NCBI GenBank assembly: GCA_016764835.1
Contig: JAESRD010000122.1
Coordinates: forward strand, 1 to 6,428
Length of the DNA stretch: 6,428 bases
Direction of reading: 5' to 3'
Source of the DNA: Paracoccaceae bacterium
Lineage (GTDB): Bacteria > Pseudomonadota > Alphaproteobacteria > Rhodobacterales > Rhodobacteraceae
Below, one piece after another: positions 1 to 6,109 of this stretch (position 1 is the first letter of the stretch; each line of letters starts with the position of its first letter). The notes beneath the pieces were generated by a model. It saw only the letters and a list, made by a program, of their open reading frames with translations. It ran no database searches and had not been told where the DNA came from. The translations under genes and the position numbers were made by a program.

Positions 1-39
1 GCACAGGCCACTAAAGCGCCCGACGCCAGCGCTCAATAA
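1..39 (+). CDS. possible 3' end of an upstream gene (partial)
   Basis: Reading from base 1 gives an open frame of twelve codons (AQATKAPDASAQ) ending in TAA at 37-39. The low-complexity Ala/Asp/Ser/Lys tail looks like a natural protein C-terminus, and a small hairpin follows at 53-67. No family can be recognised from so few residues. A second forward frame, from base 2, is also open through this stretch and runs into the next gene, so this call rests only on position and the style of the residues. Confidence 0.25.
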   Translation, partial: AQATKAPDASAQ

Positions 40-52
40 GCACCAAGACCAG

Positions 53-67
53 CGCCCTCTTAGGGCG
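53..67 (+). other. short hairpin upstream of the dioxygenase gene
   Basis: CGCCCT (53-58) and AGGGCG (62-67) are a perfect 6-bp inverted repeat around a 3-base loop. No run of T follows, so it is not a canonical intrinsic terminator. It lies between a possible upstream stop codon at 37-39 and the ribosome-binding site at 83-86. It could mark a transcript 3' end, sit in the leader of the next gene, or be chance in GC-rich DNA. Confidence 0.35.
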
Positions 68-92
68 ACGGCCAAAACAAACGGAGACCGCC

Positions 93-977
93 ATGACGAC
101 GCATACACCCGATATGAACATCCACCCCGAGGTTACAGGCTTTTTTGATCCGGTCACAAACACGATCAGCTATGTGGTCAAAGACCCCGATTCCAATGCC
201 TGCGCTATTATCGACAGCGTTATGGATATTGACTATGCCGCTGGCCGGATCACCTATCAGCACGCCGATAAGCTGATCGCGTTTGTCGAAGATAACGGGC
301 TAGACCTGCAATGGCAGATTGAGACCCATGTTCATGCTGACCACCTGTCAGCCGCACCCTATATCCAAGAGCGGCTCGGCGGCAAAATCGGTGTCGGCGA
401 GAACATTACCATCGTCCAGGAAGTCTTCGGCAAGGTCTTTAACGAAGGCACCGAGTTTCAACGTGATGGCAGCCAGTTCGACAAGCTGTTTGCCGATGGC
501 GACACTTACAAGATTGGCGGGCTTGAGGTCTATACCATGCACACGCCCGGCCACACGCCGGCCTGCATGACCCATGTGGTTGGCGATGCCACCTTTGTCG
601 GCGATACGCTGTTCATGCCAGATGGCGGCTCGGCGCGGGCTGACTTTCCCGGCGGCGATGCTGGCATACTCTATGATAGCATCCAAAAAGTGCTGACCCT
701 GCCCGGTGATATGCGCCTGTTCATGTGCCATGATTACGGCCCCAATGGCCGTGATATTGCCTGGGAAACCAGTGTTACCGCTGAGAAAGAGCACAACATC
801 CATGTCGGCGGCGGCAAAAGCCGTGATGAGTTCATTGCTTTTCGCACGGTCCGCGACGCCAGCCTTGGCATGCCAAACCTGATCATCCCATCGCTACAGG
901 TAAACATGCGCGCCGGCGAGATCCCGACCGATGCTGACGGCAACCAAATGCTAAAAGTGCCGGTTAACGGGATTTAG
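93..977 (+). CDS. MBL-fold persulfide dioxygenase (ETHE1/Blh-type)
   Basis: A 294-residue metallo-beta-lactamase-fold protein of the ETHE1/Blh group, non-haem Fe(II) enzymes that oxidise persulfides such as glutathione persulfide to sulfite. The metal-binding motif THVHADH covers residues 78-84 (H79, H81, D83, H84). Further ligand candidates are H154 in HTPGHT, D171 in FVGDTLF and H213 in CHDY. R182 and D184 in SARADF match the Arg/Asp positions near the substrate in ETHE1. It is longer than human ETHE1 (about 250 residues), and its C-terminal part (SLQVN, then RAGEIP, near 267-278) resembles the MBL half of Blh. Unlike Blh it has no N-terminal DUF442 domain; that domain is on the next gene. 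The ATG at 93 follows GGAG (83-86) with 6-base spacing. No signal peptide is seen, so it is probably cytoplasmic. Family is certain; the exact substrate is inferred. Confidence 0.93.
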   Translation: MTTHTPDMNIHPEVTGFFDPVTNTISYVVKDPDSNACAIIDSVMDIDYAAGRITYQHADKLIAFVEDNGLDLQWQIETHVHADHLSAAPYIQERLGGKIGVGENITIVQEVFGKVFNEGTEFQRDGSQFDKLFADGDTYKIGGLEVYTMHTPGHTPACMTHVVGDATFVGDTLFMPDGGSARADFPGGDAGILYDSIQKVLTLPGDMRLFMCHDYGPNGRDIAWETSVTAEKEHNIHVGGGKSRDEFIAFRTVRDASLGMPNLIIPSLQVNMRAGEIPTDADGNQMLKVPVNGI

Positions 978-988
978 CCTTTACCCGT

Positions 989-1017
989 CCGTGCCGCGCA
1001 ATTTTTGCGTGGCACGG
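989..1017 (+). other. strong hairpin between dioxygenase and SQR-fusion genes
   Basis: Bases 989-1000 (CCGTGCCGCGCA) pair with 1006-1017 (TGCGTGGCACGG) in a 12-bp stem that includes one G-T pair, around the loop ATTTT. It starts 11 bases after the dioxygenase stop codon. What follows is a C-rich run, not a T-tract, so it is not a standard intrinsic terminator. It may protect the 3' end of the upstream message, reduce read-through, or mark an RNA-processing site that sets unequal levels of the two proteins. Confidence 0.6.
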
Positions 1018-1085
1018 CCCCCCAAGCCACCAAAAGCAAATAAAATAGTTGAATAATCGACGCCGACCAACTGGAGGAAATACCC

Positions 1086-2759
1086 ATGGATATTAAACAC
1101 ATATCTTCGCGCCTTTCTGTTAGCCCACAGCTCGCCCTCGCCGATATGGCTGAGATTGCCAATCTTGGGTTCCGCGCGATTATTTGTAACCGCCCCGATG
1201 CCGAAGGCGCTGACCAGCCGACATTTTCCGAAATTGAGGCCGCCGCCAAAGCCGCAGGGCTTGAGGCGCGCTACCAGCCGGTGACCCCCGGCAAGGTCAG
1301 CGACGAAGATGCTGCCGGTTTTGCCGAGGCGCTGGACGCCCTGCCCGGCCCAGTTGTTGCCTATTGCCGCACAGGCACCCGCTCGGCGACACTCTGGTCG
1401 CTGTCGATGGCCGAAACCGTGCCCCTGCCCGAGATCCTCGCCGCAACCAAGGCTGCCGGTTACGACATGGGCGGCGTGGCAAGACGCATTGTCAACGGTG
1501 GCCGCGTGCCTGATGATGCTTCCGATGCCAGCTTTGACATTGTCATCGTCGGCGCCGGTGCCGCCGGTATCTCGGTGGCCGCCTCGCTGATCGCCCGGCA
1601 AAGTGATCTTGAAATCGCAATCATTGACCCTGCTGATATTCATTACTATCAGCCCGGTTGGACCCTTGTTGGCGCCGGTGTGTTCACCCCCGAATCAACC
1701 TCCAAAACCATGGGCAGTCTGATCCCGCAAGGCGTGCATTGGATCAAAGCGGGCGTTGCAGCCTTTGAACCCAAGAACGACACCATCATTCTCGATGGCT
1801 GCCGCATTGTCAGCTATAAACGGTTGATCGTTTGCCCGGGGCTCAAGCTCGACTGGGCCGCGGTAGAAGGACTGGCGCAGACGCTGGGCAAAAACGGTGT
1901 GACCTCAAACTACCGCTACGATCTGGCCCCCTATACATGGGAGCTGGTGCAGGGGCTCAAGCAGGGCAACGCCCTGTTCACCCAGCCGCCAATGCCGATC
2001 AAATGTGCCGGTGCACCGCAAAAGGCGCTGTATCTGTCGGGCGACCATTGGCACCGCAATAATGCGCTGGCCAATATCAACATTCAGTTCATGAATGCGG
2101 GCGGCGTGCTGTTTGGCATCAAAGATTATGTGCCAGCGCTTGAGGAATATATCAAAAAATATGACGCCAAGCTGAACTTCTTTCACAATCTGATCGCCGT
2201 TGACGGCCCCGGCAAAACCGCAACGTTTGAAGTGTCAAAGCCTGACAGCGCCAAAGAGCAGGTGACGGTCGATTTTGAGATGATGCATGTCTGCCCGCCA
2301 CAAAAAGCGCCAGATTTCATCGCCGTGTCGCCGCTGGCAGATGCGGGCGGCTGGGTCGATGTAGACCAAGCCACCCTGCGCCACAAAGAATACGCCAATA
2401 TCTGGGCCTTGGGCGACGTGACGAACGCCCCCAATGCCAAAACCGCCGCCGCCGCCCGCAAGCAAGCGCCGGTTGTGGCCGATAACGTGGTCGCCGATAT
2501 TGCCGGGAAGTCACCGACCAGCCAATATGATGGCTACGGCTCCTGCCCGCTGACCGTCGAGAAAGGCAAGATCGTGCTGGCCGAGTTTGGCTATGGCGGC
2601 AAACTTCTGCCCTCCTTCCCCAAATGGATGCTTGATGGCACCAAGCCGTCCCGCGCCGCATGGTGGCTTAAGGAAAGCGCGCTGCCGCCAATCTATTGGA
2701 AAGGCATGTTGCGTGGCCGCGAATGGCTGGCCAAACCAGAAAAAGTTACCGTTAGTTAA
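1086..2759 (+). CDS. DUF442 domain fused to sulfide:quinone oxidoreductase-like flavoprotein
   Basis: A 557-residue two-domain protein. Residues 1-110 are a DUF442 (TIGR01244-type) domain with the loop CRTGTRS at C94-S100. Its C-x4-R spacing is closer to a rhodanese loop than to the CX5R loop of tyrosine phosphatases. A linker (about 111-148) leads to an FAD-binding oxidoreductase with GAGAAG at 156-161. The rest resembles type II SQR: IKCAGAPQK (C307), GWVDVD (422-427), LGDVTNAPNAKTAAA (442-456) and YDGYGSCPL (C487). C307 and C487 match, from memory of the human SQOR sequence, its redox pair C201/C379, with nearly equal spacing (180 against 178). The C-terminal tail (PPIYWKGMLRGREWL) resembles the part that anchors SQR to the membrane surface. 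Expected reaction: sulfide to persulfide with electrons to quinone; sulfur transfer by DUF442 is inferred. GGAGG (1073-1077) lies 8 bases before the ATG. Databases may label this family as a tyrosine phosphatase/oxidoreductase. Confidence 0.92.
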   Translation: MDIKHISSRLSVSPQLALADMAEIANLGFRAIICNRPDAEGADQPTFSEIEAAAKAAGLEARYQPVTPGKVSDEDAAGFAEALDALPGPVVAYCRTGTRSATLWSLSMAETVPLPEILAATKAAGYDMGGVARRIVNGGRVPDDASDASFDIVIVGAGAAGISVAASLIARQSDLEIAIIDPADIHYYQPGWTLVGAGVFTPESTSKTMGSLIPQGVHWIKAGVAAFEPKNDTIILDGCRIVSYKRLIVCPGLKLDWAAVEGLAQTLGKNGVTSNYRYDLAPYTWELVQGLKQGNALFTQPPMPIKCAGAPQKALYLSGDHWHRNNALANINIQFMNAGGVLFGIKDYVPALEEYIKKYDAKLNFFHNLIAVDGPGKTATFEVSKPDSAKEQVTVDFEMMHVCPPQKAPDFIAVSPLADAGGWVDVDQATLRHKEYANIWALGDVTNAPNAKTAAAARKQAPVVADNVVADIAGKSPTSQYDGYGSCPLTVEKGKIVLAEFGYGGKLLPSFPKWMLDGTKPSRAAWWLKESALPPIYWKGMLRGREWLAKPEKVTVS

Positions 2760-2769
2760 ACCTGTCGGT

Positions 2770-2819
2770 CTGCGCCCCTGCACTCCTGCGCCACATGCGC
2801 AGGGATACAGGGGGCGCAG
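2770..2819 (+). promoter_or_regulatory. two-part hairpin covering the transporter ribosome-binding site
   Basis: The outer stem pairs CTGCGCCCCTG (2770-2780) with CAGGGGGCGCAG (2808-2819), 11 bp with one bulged G (2810). Inside it CCTGCGC (2785-2791) pairs perfectly with GCGCAGG (2797-2803) around CACAT. The structure fills most of the 71-base gap between the flavoprotein stop and the ATG at 2831. The only purine-rich, Shine-Dalgarno-like bases ahead of that ATG (about 2809-2820) are in its right arm, so folding could limit translation of the transporter. No T-tract follows, which argues against a simple terminator. The regulatory role is inferred. Confidence 0.55.
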
Positions 2820-2830
2820 GCCGGCCATTT

Positions 2831-4582
2831 ATGGCGAATCCTATGAGCAAGTCAAAAATCAGCCGCTATTTCCCCGTCTTCGACTGGGGGCGCACCTATG
2901 GCAAAGCCGAGCTATCGGGCGACTTAATTGCCGCCGTCATCGTGACGATCATGCTGATCCCACAATCGCTGGCCTATGCGCTGCTGGCGGGGTTGCCGCC
3001 CGAGGCCGGGCTTTATGCCTCGATCGTGCCGATCATGCTTTACGCTGTCTTTGGCACCTCCAAAGTGCTGGCCGTTGGCCCGGTTGCCGTGGTCTCGCTG
3101 ATGACCGCCGCCGCGATTGGCGAAGTCGCCGCCAGCGGCACAGCGGGCTACGCGGCCGCCGCCCTGTTGCTGGCTGGCATGTCGGGTCTCATGCTCCTTG
3201 CCATGGGTCTCTTACGCCTTGGTTTCATCGCTAACTTCCTGTCACACCCTGTTATTTCGGGCTTCATCACCGCGTCAGGCATCCTGATCGCCGCCAGTCA
3301 ACTGGGCCATATCATGGGCATATCGGCCCGTGGCCACACGCTGGTTGAGCAGCTAGAGGGGCTTTGGCACGGGCTTAGCCAGATCAACCTTATCACCCTC
3401 GTCATTGGCGTCGCCGCCACCGCGTTTTTGTTCTGGGTCCGCAAAGGGCTAAAGCCGGCACTCCTCGCCCGTGGCCTGACCCCCAGCCTCGCAGACATCC
3501 TCACCAAAGCCGGCCCCGTCGCCGCCGTCGCCGTGACCACGCTGGTGGTCTGGGCCTTTGGCCTCGACGCGCACGGCGTGGCTATTGTCGGCGCAGTGCC
3601 GCAAGCTTTGCCGCCCTTCACCCTGCCGCCGTTTGACACAACCTTAATCAAACAGCTGCTGCTGCCCGCGGTGCTGATCTCCGTCATCGGCTTTGTCGAG
3701 AGCATCTCGGTTGCCCAAACACTTGCCGCCCGAAAACGCGAACGTATTGACCCCGACCAAGAACTTATTGGCCTTGGTGCGGCCAATATCGCCGCCGCCC
3801 TCACCGGCGGCTACCCGGTCACAGGCGGCTTTGCCCGCTCTGTCGTCAACGCCGATGCGGGTGCACAAACCCCCGCCGCCGGTGCCTTTACCGCCGTGGG
3901 CCTCGCCTTTGCCGCCCTCGCCCTCACGCCGCTTTTGTACTTCCTGCCCAAGGCAACGCTGGCCGCGACCATCATCGTCGCCGTGCTGTCACTGGTCGAT
4001 CTGAGCGTGCTCAAACGCGCCTGGGCCTATTCGCTGCCAGACTTTCTGGCCGTCTTTGCCACTATCTCGCTGACGCTGCTCTTTGGCGTTGAGATTGGTG
4101 TGTCCACCGGCGTCGCCCTGTCGATCATCCTGTTCCTCGGCCGCACCTCACGGCCGCATATTGCTGAGGTCGGGCTGGTGCCCGGCACCCAGCATTTTCG
4201 CAATATCAACCGCCATGATGTGACCACCTGCCCGCATCTGCTGACCCTGCGGCTCGACCAGAGCCTGTACTTTGCCAATGCGCGTTTTCTTGAGGATTTC
4301 CTGCTTGATCGGGTGATTGGCGACACAGCGCTGACGGATGTCGTGCTGCAATGCTCCGCCGTCAATGAGATCGACATGAGCGCATATGAAAGCCTCGAAT
4401 CGCTCAACAACCGGCTACAGGACATGAATATTCGGCTGCATCTGTCAGAGGTTAAAGGCCCCGTCATGGACCGGCTGTTGCGCACGACTATGATCGAAGA
4501 GCTATCGGGCCAGATCTTCTTGGCCCAATATGATGCGTGGGAGCGGCTGTCGGGCAAGTGTGACCCTGCGCAAGAAGCGTAA
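2831..4582 (+). CDS. SulP-family inorganic anion transporter with STAS domain
   Basis: A 583-residue inner-membrane transporter of the SulP/SLC26 family, whose members carry sulfate, bicarbonate or related anions. Conserved early signatures are IPQSLAYALLAGLPPEAGLY (43-62) and LRLGFIANFLSHPVISGF (128-145). Later ones are GFVESISVAQ (287-296), with E290 at the conserved acidic site, and GGFARSVVNADAGAQT (332-347). About 12-14 hydrophobic segments span residues 30-437. A C-terminal STAS domain (about 455-575) holds IDMSAYESL, with S517 at the position phosphorylated in anti-sigma-factor antagonists. Length is normal for the family. The frame is open from an ATG at 2795, but that codon is inside a hairpin loop and lacks a ribosome-binding site, so 2831 is preferred; 2843 is also possible. 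It follows the sulfide-oxidation genes at 71 bases, which suggests a sulfur oxyanion as substrate. Substrate and direction cannot be read from the sequence. Confidence 0.92.
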   Translation: MANPMSKSKISRYFPVFDWGRTYGKAELSGDLIAAVIVTIMLIPQSLAYALLAGLPPEAGLYASIVPIMLYAVFGTSKVLAVGPVAVVSLMTAAAIGEVAASGTAGYAAAALLLAGMSGLMLLAMGLLRLGFIANFLSHPVISGFITASGILIAASQLGHIMGISARGHTLVEQLEGLWHGLSQINLITLVIGVAATAFLFWVRKGLKPALLARGLTPSLADILTKAGPVAAVAVTTLVVWAFGLDAHGVAIVGAVPQALPPFTLPPFDTTLIKQLLLPAVLISVIGFVESISVAQTLAARKRERIDPDQELIGLGAANIAAALTGGYPVTGGFARSVVNADAGAQTPAAGAFTAVGLAFAALALTPLLYFLPKATLAATIIVAVLSLVDLSVLKRAWAYSLPDFLAVFATISLTLLFGVEIGVSTGVALSIILFLGRTSRPHIAEVGLVPGTQHFRNINRHDVTTCPHLLTLRLDQSLYFANARFLEDFLLDRVIGDTALTDVVLQCSAVNEIDMSAYESLESLNNRLQDMNIRLHLSEVKGPVMDRLLRTTMIEELSGQIFLAQYDAWERLSGKCDPAQEA

Positions 4583-4585
4583 GCT

Positions 4586-6109
4586 TTAGCGGCCTAATAT
4601 CAAGGCGTTAGGCCGTCGCTCAATCACCCGGGCAAAGGCCCGTATTGCATCAGCCGCCCGGCCGATCTCGCGCAATGCGCCGCGGGCCTCGTTCATCAGG
4701 GTTGAGTTCTCGTCCAACCCGGCCAAAACCCCAGAGGCTTGGTCGGCCAGCCCAGCAAAGCGGGCAAACAGTGCTTCGATCGGCAGGGCCTCAATCCGGG
4801 CCAGCGTGTCGCGCGCTGTGTCGCCCGCATCGCGCAAAGTTGCTGCCGTTACCGGCACCCGCGCCGCGCCGCCAATAGATTGCTCAATCTGGGCAAAGGG
4901 CGCGCCGGGCTGGCGAACAAACTCGACCAAGGCCGCCCCTGTCAGCACGTTTTGTGTGGCCAACCGCGCCCGCAATCCGCCCCGCACCCGGTCTTCGAGG
5001 AACACCAATGCCAGCGCCGGAGCCGCCTCGCCCGTCAGGCCCAAAGCTTCGGGTTTCAGCTCCATCTGCGCCAAGAGCCGCACATGATTATCACCGTAGC
5101 GGGCTTGGTCGATAACACCATCAACGCTGATGACTTTGCCAATATCTACCCCGTCAAGCTGCACCGGCGCGCCGACGGACAAAGCTGTCGTTTGCTCTTC
5201 GAACACCGCCGATATCAGCAGCGGCACAGCTGAATCGCGGTCAAATATGCTGCGATGCGCGTCGTTTCGCGAGCCAAAGACCTCATATATAGAGCCGGTA
5301 TTGGCCAAGGCTGCGTCGCTGACAAAACGGTCAAAGCTAATGCCGCCGCCGAGCAAGGCGCTCAGGCTTTCGACGTTGAGCGCCGCCCCGCCTGCGCCGA
5401 CCGATAGGCTAAAGCCAGAGCTGTCCCAAAACCGTGTCTGCTCGGTAACCAACTGATCATAGGGCGCAAATACCACCGCCGGGGCCTCAACGCCCAGATC
5501 ATCAACCGAGACCTGCACAGCGCCAAGCCGCCCAACTTCAACCCCGTTGAACAGCAGCGGCGCATGGCTTGTCAGCCCGCCTGACTGCGCATGGAGAATA
5601 AATTGCAGCCCTTCGCGGCCGCCGCTCAGCAAGGGCGGCACAGTTAGCCCGGCAAAATCATCAGCCAAGCCGCCCGGCGCACTGTCCCAACTGCCCGCGA
5701 TATAGGCGCCAGACAGTACCGTATCGAGCCCGCTTATGCCTTGCGCCGTCACCTGCGGGCGCACGGTCCAAAACGCAGCATCGGCGTCAACATAGGCGGC
5801 CACATCCTTGTTCAACCGCACCGCGACCCGCACCTGCTCTAACCCGTCAGTAAAGCCCACCTCTTCGACCAGCCCGACCGCCACATCGCGGTAGCGCAGC
5901 TGGGTTGAGCCCGCCTCAATACCGGCAGCATCGTCAAAGCTGATATGGATCAGCGGCCCACGCGCCGCCATGTTTTGCCAGACCAGAACCAGCGCCAAGG
6001 CCAGTGCGGCAAGCGGCACCAGCCACAGGGCCGAGACCCCAGCCAGCTTGCCACCGTTCAACTTGCTGCGCATCGGTAAAATCTCAACTTCAGGAATATC
6101 ATCGCTCAT
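4586..6109 (-). CDS. pqiB: PqiB/MlaD-type MCE-domain protein
   Basis: A 507-residue protein with a short cytoplasmic N-terminus, one membrane helix (about 26-44) and a large periplasmic part. Three MCE repeats are visible at about 51-142 (starting GPLIHISFDDAAGIEAG), 165-260 (LLFNGVEVGRLGAV) and 297-400 (VQLDGVDIGKVISV). A helical C-terminal region (about 420-500) ends in ERRPNALILGR, a tail typical of PqiB-like proteins. E. coli PqiB also has three MCE domains (about 546 residues). MCE proteins form hexameric rings or tubes that carry lipids between inner and outer membranes. The start ATG overlaps the stop of the PqiA-like gene (ATGA), which points to translational coupling; AAGG lies 10 bases upstream. 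No pqiC lipoprotein gene follows, because the convergent transporter gene ends 3 bp away. Family assignment is firm; the symbol is by similarity only. Confidence 0.9.
   Translation of the reverse strand: MSDDIPEVEILPMRSKLNGGKLAGVSALWLVPLAALALALVLVWQNMAARGPLIHISFDDAAGIEAGSTQLRYRDVAVGLVEEVGFTDGLEQVRVAVRLNKDVAAYVDADAAFWTVRPQVTAQGISGLDTVLSGAYIAGSWDSAPGGLADDFAGLTVPPLLSGGREGLQFILHAQSGGLTSHAPLLFNGVEVGRLGAVQVSVDDLGVEAPAVVFAPYDQLVTEQTRFWDSSGFSLSVGAGGAALNVESLSALLGGGISFDRFVSDAALANTGSIYEVFGSRNDAHRSIFDRDSAVPLLISAVFEEQTTALSVGAPVQLDGVDIGKVISVDGVIDQARYGDNHVRLLAQMELKPEALGLTGEAAPALALVFLEDRVRGGLRARLATQNVLTGAALVEFVRQPGAPFAQIEQSIGGAARVPVTAATLRDAGDTARDTLARIEALPIEALFARFAGLADQASGVLAGLDENSTLMNEARGALREIGRAADAIRAFARVIERRPNALILGR
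4590..4615. other. inverted repeat at the convergent gene ends
   Basis: CGGCCTAA (4590-4597) and TTAGGCCG (4608-4615) are a perfect 8-bp inverted repeat around a 10-base loop. It starts 7 bases after the transporter stop codon and lies inside the last codons of the opposing pqiB-like gene. With only 3 bp between the two stop codons, any terminator must overlap coding sequence, and this is the best candidate. Neither strand has a T-tract after the stem, so it may act as a weak or bidirectional terminator or as a 3'-end stabiliser. The role is inferred. Confidence 0.45.

Noticed and set aside
1034..1061. AT-rich patch with a TAAAAT box and imperfect repeat GTTGA-ATAA-TCGAC, considered as promoter or BigR-type operator
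   Set aside because: No matching -35 element is found about 17 bases upstream of the box, the repeat has a mismatch in only five pairs, and no regulator gene is visible to link it to.
981..1643. 220-codon minus-strand open frame over the start of the SQR-fusion gene
   Set aside because: It runs antisense to a gene with clear domain signatures, has no recognisable motif and is typical of shadow frames in GC-rich DNA.
2427..2440. Val (V445) where human SQOR, as recalled, has Cys in its GDCTN segment, considered as loss of a catalytic residue
   Set aside because: Counting back from the recalled human C-terminus puts the catalytic C379 in the YTSCPL segment, which is conserved here as C487; the GDC cysteine is not the redox one.
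2440..2462. GCC-rich run resembling a trinucleotide repeat
   Set aside because: It encodes the conserved KTAAAARKQ segment of the flavoprotein and reflects Ala codon preference in GC-rich DNA.
2795..2830. N-terminal extension of the transporter from ATG 2795
   Set aside because: The ATG lies in a hairpin loop, lacks an upstream ribosome-binding site, and the added 12 residues (MRRDTGGAGRPF) do not look like SulP sequence.
2587..3234. 215-codon plus-strand open frame bridging the flavoprotein and transporter genes
   Set aside because: Its product is Arg/Cys/Pro-rich with no motif, and both genes it crosses have strong family signatures in other frames.
4027..4557. 176-codon minus-strand open frame within the STAS end of the transporter
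   Set aside because: Ser/Arg-rich translation without a recognisable domain; it is antisense to the well-supported STAS coding region.
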